Shown here in pieces: positions 35,762 to 44,078 of a stretch of DNA of 64,000 nucleotides (its first letter is position 1; the number at the start of each line of letters is the position of its first letter). Origin of the DNA: Asanoa ferruginea (lineage in GTDB: Bacteria; Actinomycetota; Actinomycetes; Mycobacteriales; Micromonosporaceae); the NCBI RefSeq assembly GCF_003387075.1, contig NZ_QUMQ01000001.1:7254001-7318000 (forward strand), read 5' to 3'. The position numbers and the translations under genes were made by a program. The notes under the pieces were generated by a model that worked only from the letters and a program-made list of their open reading frames with translations, had not been told where the DNA came from and ran no database searches.

Positions 35762-36385
35762 ATGCACACACCCGGGCTTCGGCTCCTCCCACCCGCGGTG
35801 ACGGCGATCGTTTTCGCAGGACTCACGATCGCCGTCGCCGCGCACGCCGGTGCGTTGATCCACGCTGACGCGGCGCTGGTGAACAGCGCCCGGTCGGCAA
35901 GCCTCGACCATCCGGCGCTCCACTCGTTGATGGCCGCGCTCACCCGCACGGGCGGCAGCGCGGTGCTCATCCTGGCCGGCCTGGTCACCGTGGCCGCGCT
36001 ACTCGCCGGCCGGCTGTGGCGTGCGGCCGCGTTCGTGGTGGTCGCGGCCGTGTCGACGACCGCCGTCAGGTGGGCGGTGCGGGCCGCGGTCGCCCGCCCC
36101 CGCCCCGCCGAGCAGCTGGCTCCGGCCGAGGGTTGGGCCTACCCCTCGGGACACACCACGTCGTCGACGCTGGCCGCGCTGGTCGCGGTCGCCCTGCTCC
36201 TCCGCCTCGTCGATCCCGGTCCGCGGCGGTCCGCGGGAATCGCGGTGGTGACCGTCTGGGCGGTCGGGGTGGGGCTCAGCCGGGTGTTCCTGGCGGTGCA
36301 CTGGCCGACCGATGTGATCGGTGGCTGGCTGCTCGCCGCCACGGTGGTGCCGCTGTGCGCGGTGGCCATCCGGCTCCGCGATTGA
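35762..36385 (+). CDS. PAP2-family membrane phosphatase
   Basis: 207 residues from the ATG at 35762. All three phosphatidic acid phosphatase motifs are present: RAAVARPRP near residue 106, PSGHT near residue 130, and SRVFLAVHWPTDVIGG near residue 170. Six helices. Enzymes of this class remove phosphate from phosphatidate, undecaprenyl pyrophosphate or related lipids on the outer face of the membrane. A perfect palindrome sits just upstream. The 3' end overlaps the convergent membrane gene by 110 bases. Confidence 0.9.
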   Translation: MHTPGLRLLPPAVTAIVFAGLTIAVAAHAGALIHADAALVNSARSASLDHPALHSLMAALTRTGGSAVLILAGLVTVAALLAGRLWRAAAFVVVAAVSTTAVRWAVRAAVARPRPAEQLAPAEGWAYPSGHTTSSTLAALVAVALLLRLVDPGPRRSAGIAVVTVWAVGVGLSRVFLAVHWPTDVIGGWLLAATVVPLCAVAIRLRD

Positions 36386-37457
36386 CTGCGAGGACACAGC
36401 AGCCCAGGAAATACAGCAGCGTCAGCCACCCGTGCGCGCTGTCCGGCATCGGCACCCAGCGGGCGGAGAACTGCGTCAGGCACGCGAGGCCCGTCCACCA
36501 GGGCAGCAGCCGGCGCGAGCCGACGACGTCCCAGAGCGCGGCACCCACGACCAGTCCGGCCACGTAGTACTTGTTGGTGCCGGGATCCAGCACCAGTCGG
36601 GCCGCGACGGCCACCAGCACGATCGCCGGCCAGCGGCGCCTGCGGAAGGCCATAAGAGCCAACCCAGTTCCGAGCACGGCCTGGGCCGGCCGCACCCACG
36701 GCGGGGTGCGTGGGTCATCCACGCCGAGCACCCGCAGCGCCGACAACGGGGTGTTGACGATCGTGAAATGCACCGCGTTGCTGGTGCCCGGGTCGGCCAG
36801 GAAGAACGGCAGCCAGCCGACCGCCACAATGGCCGCCATGACGGCAGCTCCCACCGCGACCAGGCGCGGGCGGCCGAGCAGCAGGAGCAGGCACGCGAAC
36901 GGCACCGCCCAAGGCTTGGCGTCGACCGCCAGCCCGAGCAGAAGTCCGGCACTCACCGCGCGGCCCAGCAGCGCCCTGCGCACCGCGAAGACGGCGAAGA
37001 GCAGGGCGAGTTCGTCGTCGAGATGCGCGGCCCCGACGGCCAGGAACATCCAGACCGGCACGACGAAGATCGCCACGCTGGTCACCTTCAGGTCGAGCAG
37101 TTGCCGGTCCTGGAAGGGCCGCACGAGCCGCGCGATCCGCCGGATCTCCAGCAGCACCAGCACACCGGCGAGCGCACCCAGGATCTGCCAGGCCAGCAGC
37201 GCGCCGCCCGCCCCGAGCGGCATCGCCGCCAGCGCGGCCACCAGGGCGACCGGCCCGATCTGCAGGACCGGCGCCGCGGCGTAGACGTGCAACCCACCGC
37301 GGACGGCGTCGTCGAGATCCGCCAGGAGCTGGGCACCCTGCACGAAGTAGTGCCACGACCCGCCACCCCGCCCGATGAGGACCGCGAACCACAGCACCGA
37401 CCAGCCGGCCACCACGACCGCCGACAGTCGGGCCACGGTCCGCGTCGAGGTCACCAT
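36276..37457 (-). CDS. Polytopic membrane protein, GT87/mannosyltransferase-like
   Basis: 393 residues from the ATG at 37457, with ten or more hydrophobic segments. HLDDELALLFAVFAVRR near residue 155 and AVDAKPWAVPFACLL near residue 185 give the acidic loop and the KPW motif seen in DUF2029/GT87-type polyprenyl-phosphate-mannose-dependent transferases. Such enzymes extend lipid-linked glycans on the outer face. The last 36 residues are read antisense to the PAP2 gene and are Arg/Ser/Pro-rich, so the true family end may be near 36385. Confidence 0.65.
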   Translation of the reverse strand: MVTSTRTVARLSAVVVAGWSVLWFAVLIGRGGGSWHYFVQGAQLLADLDDAVRGGLHVYAAAPVLQIGPVALVAALAAMPLGAGGALLAWQILGALAGVLVLLEIRRIARLVRPFQDRQLLDLKVTSVAIFVVPVWMFLAVGAAHLDDELALLFAVFAVRRALLGRAVSAGLLLGLAVDAKPWAVPFACLLLLLGRPRLVAVGAAVMAAIVAVGWLPFFLADPGTSNAVHFTIVNTPLSALRVLGVDDPRTPPWVRPAQAVLGTGLALMAFRRRRWPAIVLVAVAARLVLDPGTNKYYVAGLVVGAALWDVVGSRRLLPWWTGLACLTQFSARWVPMPDSAHGWLTLLYFLGCCVLAVNRGAGWPPRTAAPPWRRAASHRSHRSASAPPGTPG

Positions 37458-37517
37458 GGCCCGGACGCTAGGAGCGCGTATCTGAGGCCGCCCTGAAAAG
37501 GTGATCCGGTTTGACAA

Positions 37518-37536
37518 CACCTACAAGATGTAGGAG
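37518..37536. promoter_or_regulatory. Imperfect copy of the CACCTACAAGnTGTAGG palindrome
   Basis: CACCTACAAGATGTAGGAG matches the perfect site at 35727-35747 in 17 of 19 positions and keeps the TACA...TGTA core. It lies about 40 bases before the EfeU-EfeO start, in the 118-base divergent region. A TTGACA at 37511-37516 touches its edge, but no matching -10 is evident. Confidence 0.55.
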
Positions 37537-37546
37537 GTTGTCGCCG

Positions 37547-37565
37547 TTAGGTTAGCCTGTGCTGC
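37547..37565 (+). promoter_or_regulatory. IdeR/DtxR-type iron box (left half site)
   Basis: TTAGGTTAGCCT begins at 37547 and matches the first nine bases of the IdeR/DtxR consensus TTAGGTTAGGCTAACCTAA exactly; overall 13 of 19 positions agree. It lies 11 bases before the start of an iron importer gene, where iron-loaded repressor would block expression. The right half site is weak. Confidence 0.6.
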
Positions 37566-37575
37566 CGGAGGGTTG

Positions 37576-39543
37576 ATGAGCACCGCCTTCTTCGCGAGCT
37601 TCCTCATCGGACTGCGCGACGGCCTCGAGGCCTCGCTCGTGGTCAGCATCCTCACCGCCTTCCTGGTCAAGGCCGGCCGCAGGGACCGGCTCTTCCAGGT
37701 CTGGGCCGGCGTCGGCGCGGCCGTCGTCGTCGCCGCCGCGCTCGGCGTCCTGCTCACCACCGTTGCCGACTCGCTGCGCAGCGGCACCCGGATGGAACTG
37801 TTCGAAGCGGTCACCTCCCTGGCGGCAGTCGCCCTGGTCACCTGGATGATCTTCTGGATGCGGCGCACGGCCCGGACGCTGAAGGGTGAGCTGACCGGCA
37901 AGCTCAACGAAGCGCTCGCGATGGGTGGCCTCGCGGTCGCCGGGATGGCGTTCCTGGCCGTCGTCCGCGAAGGCGTCGAGATGGTGCTGCTGGTCTTCGC
38001 GGCGGCGGAGAGCGCGTCCACCACGACGGCACCGCTGATCGGCATGGTCGCCGGCGTCGCGACCGCCGTGCTGCTCGGCTGGGCGATGGCCAGGGCGGTG
38101 GCCCGGATCAACCTGGGCCGCTTCTTCGCGTGGACGGGCGCCCTGCTCGTCCTCGTCGCCGCGGGCATCTTCAAATACGGCGTCCACGGCCTACAGGTCG
38201 CCGGCATCCTGCCCGGCGGTCAGCAGCAGGCCTACGACCTGACCACCACCATCGACCCGACCTCCTGGTATGCCACCGTGCTGGCCGGCACGGTCAACAT
38301 CACGCCGCAGGCGACCGTCCTGGAAGTCGTCGCGTGGGTGGGCTTCGCGGCGATCGTCCTGGCCCTGTTCTTCCGCCCCACGCCGACCCGCCCCACGCCG
38401 ACCGCCCAGGCCCCGGCCCGCGCCCTTGGCATCGGTGGAGTCGCCGCGATCGTCGCGCTGCTGCCGGCGAGCTGCGGAGGCAGCCCGACCGCAGAGGCGC
38501 CGGCCAACCCGCCGATCGCCGTCGACGCCGGCGACACGACGTGCGGGCTCGCCACCGCCAGCCTGGCGTCGGGCACCCACACGTTCGAGATCACCAACAG
38601 CGGATCCAAGATCACCGAGTTCTACGTGTACGCCAAGGGCGAGCGCATCGTCGGCGAGGTCGAGAACATCGCACCGGGCCTGGCCCGGCGGCTCACGGTC
38701 GAGCTACCGGCCGGCTCCTACGCCGCGGTCTGCAAACCCGGGATGGTTGGTGACGGCATCCGTTCCACCCTGACCGTCACCGGCTCGTCATCGCCGGCGT
38801 TGGCCGACGACGCCGCGCTGGCCGCCGCGGCCGCGAGCTACGAACGCTACGTCCGCACCCAGGCGGGTGCCTTCGTCGACGCCACCGCCGCCTTCACCAC
38901 GGCCGTCCGAAAGGGAGACCGTGCCACCGCGAAGCGGCTCTACCCCACCGCGCGGACCTACTTCGAACGGATCGAGACCGTCGCGGAGTCGTTCGGCGAC
39001 CTCGATCCGCGCATCGACGCCCGCGACGGCGACCTTGATCCCGGCACGGCGTGGACGGGCTACCACCGGCTGGAGAAGGACCTCTGGAGCAACGCCGATC
39101 TGAAGGCCGACGCGGCGATCGCCGACACGCTGCTCGCCGACGTGACCGCGCTGCGCGACCGGCTGGCGACCACCACCCTGCGCCCGCTCGACCTCGCCAA
39201 CGGCGCCAAGAGCCTGCTCGACGAGGTCGCCACCAAGAAGGTCACCGGTGAGGAGGACCGCTACTCGCACACCGACCTGTGGGACTTCGCGGCCAACGTC
39301 GAGGGCTCCAAAGCGGCGATCGCCGCGCTGCGCCCGATTCTCGACGCGCGGCAGCCCGATCTCGGCGTGCGGATCGACCAGGGCTTCGCGACCGTCACCG
39401 AGCTGTTGGCAACCCATCGGCGCGGCGACGGCTACGTCTCCTACGCCGACCTGACCCGCGAACAGGTGCGGGCGCTCGCCAACGCGATCGACGCCCTCGC
39501 CGAGCCGGTCAGCACGGTCGCCGCGGTCATCGCCACCCGCTAG
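37576..39543 (+). CDS. EfeU-EfeO fusion: FTR1-type iron permease with cupredoxin and M75 domains
   Basis: 655 residues from the ATG at 37576, five bases after GGAGGG. Residues 1-275 are an FTR1/EfeU permease with the two iron motifs R14DGLE18 and R131EGVE135. A linker helix (GIGGVAAIVALLPASCGG) resembles a lipoprotein signal with Cys and may be the old EfeO signal. Residues 315-400 are an EfeO cupredoxin-like domain (TCGLATASL, YAAVCKPGM). The rest is an M75/imelysin-like domain with H497RLE500. It would take up iron across the membrane. EfeO is normally separate, and no EfeB peroxidase gene is nearby. Confidence 0.85.
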   Translation: MSTAFFASFLIGLRDGLEASLVVSILTAFLVKAGRRDRLFQVWAGVGAAVVVAAALGVLLTTVADSLRSGTRMELFEAVTSLAAVALVTWMIFWMRRTARTLKGELTGKLNEALAMGGLAVAGMAFLAVVREGVEMVLLVFAAAESASTTTAPLIGMVAGVATAVLLGWAMARAVARINLGRFFAWTGALLVLVAAGIFKYGVHGLQVAGILPGGQQQAYDLTTTIDPTSWYATVLAGTVNITPQATVLEVVAWVGFAAIVLALFFRPTPTRPTPTAQAPARALGIGGVAAIVALLPASCGGSPTAEAPANPPIAVDAGDTTCGLATASLASGTHTFEITNSGSKITEFYVYAKGERIVGEVENIAPGLARRLTVELPAGSYAAVCKPGMVGDGIRSTLTVTGSSSPALADDAALAAAAASYERYVRTQAGAFVDATAAFTTAVRKGDRATAKRLYPTARTYFERIETVAESFGDLDPRIDARDGDLDPGTAWTGYHRLEKDLWSNADLKADAAIADTLLADVTALRDRLATTTLRPLDLANGAKSLLDEVATKKVTGEEDRYSHTDLWDFAANVEGSKAAIAALRPILDARQPDLGVRIDQGFATVTELLATHRRGDGYVSYADLTREQVRALANAIDALAEPVSTVAAVIATR

Positions 39544-40165
39544 TCGCTTCCCGTTCGGTCACGAGGGACCTGAGCAACGCGAGGTTCTTCCCGATCACCC
39601 CGTCGGCGCCCAGGCGACGCGCGTCCGCGAGGGCCGCGTCGGAGTCGACCGGCCAGACCAGCACGGTCACCCCGGCCGCCCGTAGCTCGTCGACGACGTC
39701 CGGGTTCAGCAACTGTTGCCGCACGGAGGCGGCACCGACCGGTGAGCGGCGGATCAGGAACCGGAGCCGGGTGAGCTGCCGCGACGTGCGTGCGGTGTAG
39801 ACCCGCTGAACCGGTGAGCCCTCGGCGAAGGCGTCGAACATGCGCCACTGCTTGGTGCACACGGCGACCGGAAGATCGGGGAAGCGGTCGCTGAGCATCG
39901 CGGCGACCTCGTCGGCGACGGCCAGCGACGGCCCTTTCAGGTCGAGCAGCAGGCGCGGACCACCGTCGGCGGTCGTCAGGATCTCCTCAAGGGTCGGCGC
40001 ATGTCGGCTTACGGCGATCGCACCATGTCGAACGCGCAGCGTGCCGTGTATGAAGTGCACGTCGGCCTCGATCGCGTCGACGCCCGAGGCCAGGGCCGCG
40101 CGCAGGTCGGCCATCCGGTTGCCGCCGCGATGGGCCACCGCGATCAAACCCGGTCCGCCGTTCAT
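39527..40165 (-). CDS. Glycerophosphodiester phosphodiesterase (GDPD)
   Basis: 212 residues from the ATG at 40165. VAHRGG (residues 8-13) and VDAIEADVHFIHGTLRVRH carry the His, Glu and Asp residues of the GDPD TIM-barrel active site; the second His of the family HRG...H pair is in LRVRHGA. It cleaves deacylated phospholipid headgroups to glycerol 3-phosphate and an alcohol. No signal peptide, so it acts in the cytosol. ATGA-coupled to the DedA gene upstream; overlaps the importer gene by 17 bases at the 3' end. Confidence 0.85.
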   Translation of the reverse strand: MNGGPGLIAVAHRGGNRMADLRAALASGVDAIEADVHFIHGTLRVRHGAIAVSRHAPTLEEILTTADGGPRLLLDLKGPSLAVADEVAAMLSDRFPDLPVAVCTKQWRMFDAFAEGSPVQRVYTARTSRQLTRLRFLIRRSPVGAASVRQQLLNPDVVDELRAAGVTVLVWPVDSDAALADARRLGADGVIGKNLALLRSLVTEREATSGWR

Positions 40166-40782
40166 GCCTTCGCCCGCCGACGCATCAGCCAGCGGCCCGC
40201 GACCGCGATCGCGATCACGCCGGCGACCACGATCGCCAGGACCACGCTGGCCTGGCCCAGATAGGCCTGTGCGCGCTGCCAGGACGCACCGGCGAGGTAA
40301 CCGCCCAGGACCACGGCGGTGGCCCACAGCGCCGCACCGGCGACGTTGAACAGCAGGAACCGCCGGTATGGCATCCGGGTCATCCCCGCCAGCGCCGGCA
40401 CGAGCGCGCGCATCAGGCCGACCCAGCGCCCGCCGAACACCGCCCAGCCACCGTGGCGGGTCATGAACGTCTCCGCCCGGTCCCACCGCGCCGCACCGAT
40501 GAACCTCCCAGCCCGGCTGCCGCGCATCGCCAGACCGCCGACCCGCCCGATCTCGTAGCCCACCGAATCACCCACGACCGCCGCCACGATCGCCAGCACG
40601 ACCATCACCGGCAAGCTGATCCGGCCGCTCGCGGCGACGACACCGCCGAGCAGCAACGCGGTCTCGCCCGGCAGCACCAACCCGACGAACGCGGCCGATT
40701 CGCCGAACGCCAACGCCGCCACGGCGCCGTAGACCGCCCAGGCGGGCATCGTCAGCACCGCGTGGATCAGCTGTCCCACCAC
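40162..40782 (-). CDS. DedA-family membrane protein
   Basis: 206 residues. ESAAFVGLVLPGETALLLGG near residue 28 is the re-entrant DedA signature with Glu, and GYEIGRVGG and FGGRWVGLMRALVPALAGMTRM give the conserved Gly and Arg residues. DedA/VTT proteins help recycle undecaprenyl phosphate or scramble phospholipids. It is coupled to the GDPD gene. A second DedA lies at 44079-44711. Confidence 0.9.
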   Translation of the reverse strand: MVGQLIHAVLTMPAWAVYGAVAALAFGESAAFVGLVLPGETALLLGGVVAASGRISLPVMVVLAIVAAVVGDSVGYEIGRVGGLAMRGSRAGRFIGAARWDRAETFMTRHGGWAVFGGRWVGLMRALVPALAGMTRMPYRRFLLFNVAGAALWATAVVLGGYLAGASWQRAQAYLGQASVVLAIVVAGVIAIAVAGRWLMRRRAKA

Positions 40783-40847
40783 GCTCGCCCCTTTCGCCCG
40801 GATATTTCACAGCATTGCGGACGGGCCCTGAGACTGGCCTTAACAGG

Positions 40848-41663
40848 TCAGCGCAGGCTGGCGAAGATGTCGTCGGCGAACGGCTCGCCGGGGCGGCGGC
40901 CGGGTTCGACATACCACTCGTGACCGGCCACCGCGGCGAACACGGGGCCGGGCAGCCGGCTGAGTACGGCGATCGTGCGTAACCCGCGCCCGCCCTCGGT
41001 CTGGCTCGTGTGCGCTCGCAGCGCCGCGCGTTTCCGCCTCAGGAACGGCCGCACGTCGACCATGTGCGTGATCTCCGCGTGAGCGGTGAACGCCGTGCGG
41101 GCGCCGAGCAACGGCAGTCTCGGTAGCAGCCGTCCGGCGACCCGCAGCGCGGCGAGCAGCGGGCGCAGCGACCGGCGGTCGACCGTCGCCTCCAGCACCA
41201 CCGGCGTGCCCGCCAGCCGCGCGGCCAGCGCGCCGACGCGGTGCACCTGGACGTGGTCGGGATGTCCGTAGCCACCCCGCGCGTCATAGGTGGTCAGCAC
41301 GTCCGCGTGTTCGATCCGCAGGATCTCCGCCAGCCGTGCCGCCGCGACTTCCACCGCGACCGCCGCGAACCGTTGCGGCGCGGATTCGTCGTGCAGACCG
41401 GAATCCAGATAGTCGAGCGTCACCACCCGGGCGCAGCCGAGGATCGACGCCGACGTCAGCAGTTCGCCGCGGCGCCGGGCGGCCAGCGCGTCACCGCCGG
41501 GCCCGGCAGCCAGACCGGCCTGCCCGAGCGTGGCGACCACCAGCACGACCCGGTGCCCTTCGGCGACGATCCGCGCGAGCGTCCCACCCGTGAGCAGCGC
41601 CTCGTCGTCGGGGTGGGCGTGGAAGGCGACGACCGTGAAGCGCCGCTCGTCCACGGAGTTCAT
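40848..41663 (-). CDS. PIG-L family N-acetylglucosaminyl deacetylase
   Basis: 271 residues. AHPDDE (residues 16-21) and GGYGHPDHVQVH near residue 137 supply the zinc ligands and catalytic Asp of PIG-L/LmbE enzymes, which remove acetyl from GlcNAc-lipids, mycothiol precursors or bacillithiol precursors. ATGA overlap with the glycosyltransferase gene upstream suggests it deacetylates the sugar that enzyme adds. In actinobacteria the MshB paralogue acts in mycothiol synthesis, but the neighbours here point to a lipid-linked glycan. Confidence 0.88.
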   Translation of the reverse strand: MNSVDERRFTVVAFHAHPDDEALLTGGTLARIVAEGHRVVLVVATLGQAGLAAGPGGDALAARRRGELLTSASILGCARVVTLDYLDSGLHDESAPQRFAAVAVEVAAARLAEILRIEHADVLTTYDARGGYGHPDHVQVHRVGALAARLAGTPVVLEATVDRRSLRPLLAALRVAGRLLPRLPLLGARTAFTAHAEITHMVDVRPFLRRKRAALRAHTSQTEGGRGLRTIAVLSRLPGPVFAAVAGHEWYVEPGRRPGEPFADDIFASLR

Positions 41664-42790
41664 GCCGGACTGCCGATCAGCTCGCCGAGCAGGCGCCCCT
41701 GGCGCCGCGCCGCGTCGGCGTAGAGGGCGTCGGCGCGGTCGAGGACGCTCTGCCAGTGCACCCGCGGGGCGACGGCGCGGTTGTGCGCGGCGACAGCGCT
41801 CAGCCGCCCCGGATCGTCGAGCAGCGCGGCGACCGTCGCGATCAGGCCGTCGTCGGAGTCGACCAGCCACCCTTCGACCCCGTCGTGGATGAAGTCCGCC
41901 ACCCCGGTGCCGGCGCGGGCGATGACCGGCAGGCCGGCGCTTCGGGCCTCCAACGCGGCGATCCCGAACGACTCCCGCGGCGCCGGCGACAGGTAGAGAT
42001 CCGCGCCCGCCAGCAGCGTCCGGATCTCGGTGCGGTCGAGCGCCCCGGTCAGCTCGACGCCGCCGACCCCGGCCGCGTCGAGGTCGCGGCGCAGGCGCGG
42101 CAGCAGCGGGCCGTCACCCACGAGCACCGCTCGGAACCGTCCGGGGTGGGAGGCGTGCAGCGTGAGCAACGCCCGCAGCAGCTCCCGTGGTCGTTTGCGG
42201 CGCACCATCCGCAGCACGCTGACGACCGTCGGCACGTCGCCCGCCGGGCCGGCGGGCAGGAGCCAGGCGTCGGGGTCGATGCCGTTGGGCAGCACCGCCA
42301 CCGCCGCGCCGTCGAGCACCTCCCGGACGGCCCCGGCTGCCGCCGAACTGACCGCCGCCCACGCGACCGGCCAGTCGCCGGCCCCTTGCCAACGCGCGTA
42401 GCGGCGGGCGATCGGGGCGATGTCGTGCCACATCGAGTGCACCGACACCACCGTCGGCAGCCCCTCGCCGGCCGCCACGCGCGCCGCGGCCCAACTCAAC
42501 GGCGAGAACGCCGACAGATGCACGTGCACCGCGTCGACCCGGCGCTCGGCCAAGGACCGGGCCAGGGCATGACCCCGGATGACGCGGTACGGGCCGAAGC
42601 CGGCGCCGGACGCGTCGAGGCGCACCACCGGTGGATCGCCGCTGTCCGCCAACGGGTGCGGTCCAGCGGTGGTGGTGACCACGACCGTGTCGTGGCCGGC
42701 GGCTCTCTGGCGCGCGGCCAGGTCACGCACCTGGAGTTCGATACCGCCCAGGCGCGGCAGGTAGACGTCGGTGACATGGGCGATGCGCAT
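41660..42790 (-). CDS. Glycosyltransferase family 4
   Basis: 376 residues from the ATG at 42790, which has GGAGG nine bases upstream; an ATG at 42829 overlaps the upstream stop by four bases and is the alternative. MRIAHVTDVYLPRLGGIELQ is the usual GT4 start, and PRESFGIAALEARSAGLPVIA is the donor-binding EX7E motif. It transfers a nucleotide-sugar residue. Arranged as flippase, glycosyltransferase, deacetylase, this three-gene operon looks like a module for making or moving an amino-sugar lipid; that is inference. Confidence 0.9.
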   Translation of the reverse strand: MRIAHVTDVYLPRLGGIELQVRDLAARQRAAGHDTVVVTTTAGPHPLADSGDPPVVRLDASGAGFGPYRVIRGHALARSLAERRVDAVHVHLSAFSPLSWAAARVAAGEGLPTVVSVHSMWHDIAPIARRYARWQGAGDWPVAWAAVSSAAAGAVREVLDGAAVAVLPNGIDPDAWLLPAGPAGDVPTVVSVLRMVRRKRPRELLRALLTLHASHPGRFRAVLVGDGPLLPRLRRDLDAAGVGGVELTGALDRTEIRTLLAGADLYLSPAPRESFGIAALEARSAGLPVIARAGTGVADFIHDGVEGWLVDSDDGLIATVAALLDDPGRLSAVAAHNRAVAPRVHWQSVLDRADALYADAARRQGRLLGELIGSPA

Positions 42791-42825
42791 GGCTGGTGGC
42801 CTCCAGGCGGAAGGATCGGGGCCGC

Positions 42826-43995
42826 TCATGCCGGCCGGCGCGCGACAGCGCGGCGGCTGATCAGCCACGCGAGGGTGGCGATGCCCCCGACGGGGATCTC
42901 GGCGAGGAAGACGAAAGCGCGGTAGAGCAGGATGCCGGCCAGCGCTCCGGTGGGTGCGACGCCCAGGGCGATCAGGACCGCGATCGCACCGGCCTCGACC
43001 ACGCCCGCGCCGCCCGGGGTGAGGGCCAGCAGGGTCAACAGCCGCTCGGCGACCAGGCCGGCGAACACCACCGGCGCCGCGACGTGCACGCCGACCGCCA
43101 CCATGCACAGCCACAGCAGCGCGCCCTGGAGCACCCAGTAGCCGGCCATCCCCCAGGTCAGCGACGCCCAGCGCCGCCGCACCAACCGGTCGGTGCCGTC
43201 GAGGAGCCGGGTGACCGCCGCGGTCCATCCCGGCGCCGGATCACGGCCCGAGCGGCCGGATCGGCCCGAGCGGTTCGAGCGGCCCGAGCAGCCCAAGCAG
43301 CCCGAGCGGCCCGAGCGGCCCGACCGGCCCGAGCAGCCCGAGCAGCCCGAGCGGCCCGAGCGGCCCGAGCGGTGCGAGCGGCCCAAGCGGTGCGAGCGGC
43401 GCGAGCGCCACGTCCACCCCCGCTCCGCCAGCGTCACCAGCCGCAGCAGCGGGCCGACCCGGCCCACGAGGGCGCACACCACCAGGCATCCGGCCACCGC
43501 GCCGGCCGCCGCGCCCAACGCCCAGGGCACGTCGTGCCGGGCGGGCTCTATCAGCCCCCACAGCAGCAGGCCGGCCAGGGCGAGCGCCGGGGTCAGCAGC
43601 TTCGCCACCAGATCGGCGGCCTTGGACACCACGACGAACCGCGCGAAGTCCGGTCCACTGTGGCCCCAGCCGCGGACCATGCCGAGATTCAGGACGGTTC
43701 CGGCGACCCCGCCCAATGGCAGCACGTTCGCGACCGCGCTGCCCGACAGGTTGAGCGTCAGCGCCCGCCGGTGCGAGAGCCCCGGCATCGAGGCGGTCAA
43801 CACGACGGTGTGCACGCACAGGCCGAGGAACCACAGGGCGGCCAGCCCCGCCAGCCAGCGCCAGCCCAGTTGGTCGATCAAGTGCCACGCCGAGGACCAG
43901 GACGCACCGACGGAAGAGGCGTGCAGCGCGGCCCAGCCCGCCACGACGACGCCGATGACGAACAGGCCGATACGTCGCTGCCGACGCCAGGTCAT
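42826..43995 (-). CDS. LPG-synthase-type flippase membrane protein with repeat insertion
   Basis: 389 residues from the ATG at 43995. GSAVANVLPLGGVAGT near residue 83 and LTPGGAGVVEAGAIAV near residue 325 are the superfamily landmarks shared with the protein at 3088-4077. Between the fourth and fifth helices lies a 57-residue Arg-Ser-Gly-rich insertion (about residues 195-250) made by a 9-base repeat. It is positively charged and would lie in the cytoplasm. First gene of the operon with the glycosyltransferase and deacetylase. Confidence 0.8.
   Translation of the reverse strand: MTWRRQRRIGLFVIGVVVAGWAALHASSVGASWSSAWHLIDQLGWRWLAGLAALWFLGLCVHTVVLTASMPGLSHRRALTLNLSGSAVANVLPLGGVAGTVLNLGMVRGWGHSGPDFARFVVVSKAADLVAKLLTPALALAGLLLWGLIEPARHDVPWALGAAAGAVAGCLVVCALVGRVGPLLRLVTLAERGWTWRSRRSHRLGRSHRSGRSGRSGCSGCSGRSGRSGRSGCLGCSGRSNRSGRSGRSGRDPAPGWTAAVTRLLDGTDRLVRRRWASLTWGMAGYWVLQGALLWLCMVAVGVHVAAPVVFAGLVAERLLTLLALTPGGAGVVEAGAIAVLIALGVAPTGALAGILLYRAFVFLAEIPVGGIATLAWLISRRAVARRPA
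43243..43410 (-). repeat. 9-base minisatellite inside the flippase gene
   Basis: About eighteen imperfect copies of a 9-base unit, GCGGCCCGA on the plus strand, run from 43243 to 43410 with variants ending CAGCCCGA and CGGTGCGA. On the coding strand they give repeats of Arg-Ser-Gly and Cys-Ser-Gly. The period keeps the frame. Not a CRISPR: no spacers. Confidence 0.85.
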
Positions 43996-44078
43996 GCCGT
44001 CCTCCGTACGCCGTCCACGGGTTGCCGGACCGAATCTCGCAACCGGCGGCTGAAGGACCGCTGAAACGGACGTCGCGG

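Noticed and set aside
36276-36385. Overlap of two convergent genes as a sign of a wrong gene
   Set aside because: Both genes have strong family features; only the tail of the minus-strand protein lies in the overlap, so an extended C-terminus is more likely than a false gene.
37511-37516. TTGACA as a -35 promoter box
   Set aside because: No acceptable -10 hexamer lies 16-18 bases downstream, so the promoter cannot be set from it.
43243-43410. CRISPR-like repeat array
   Set aside because: The unit is nine bases with no spacers and lies in frame inside a membrane protein gene.
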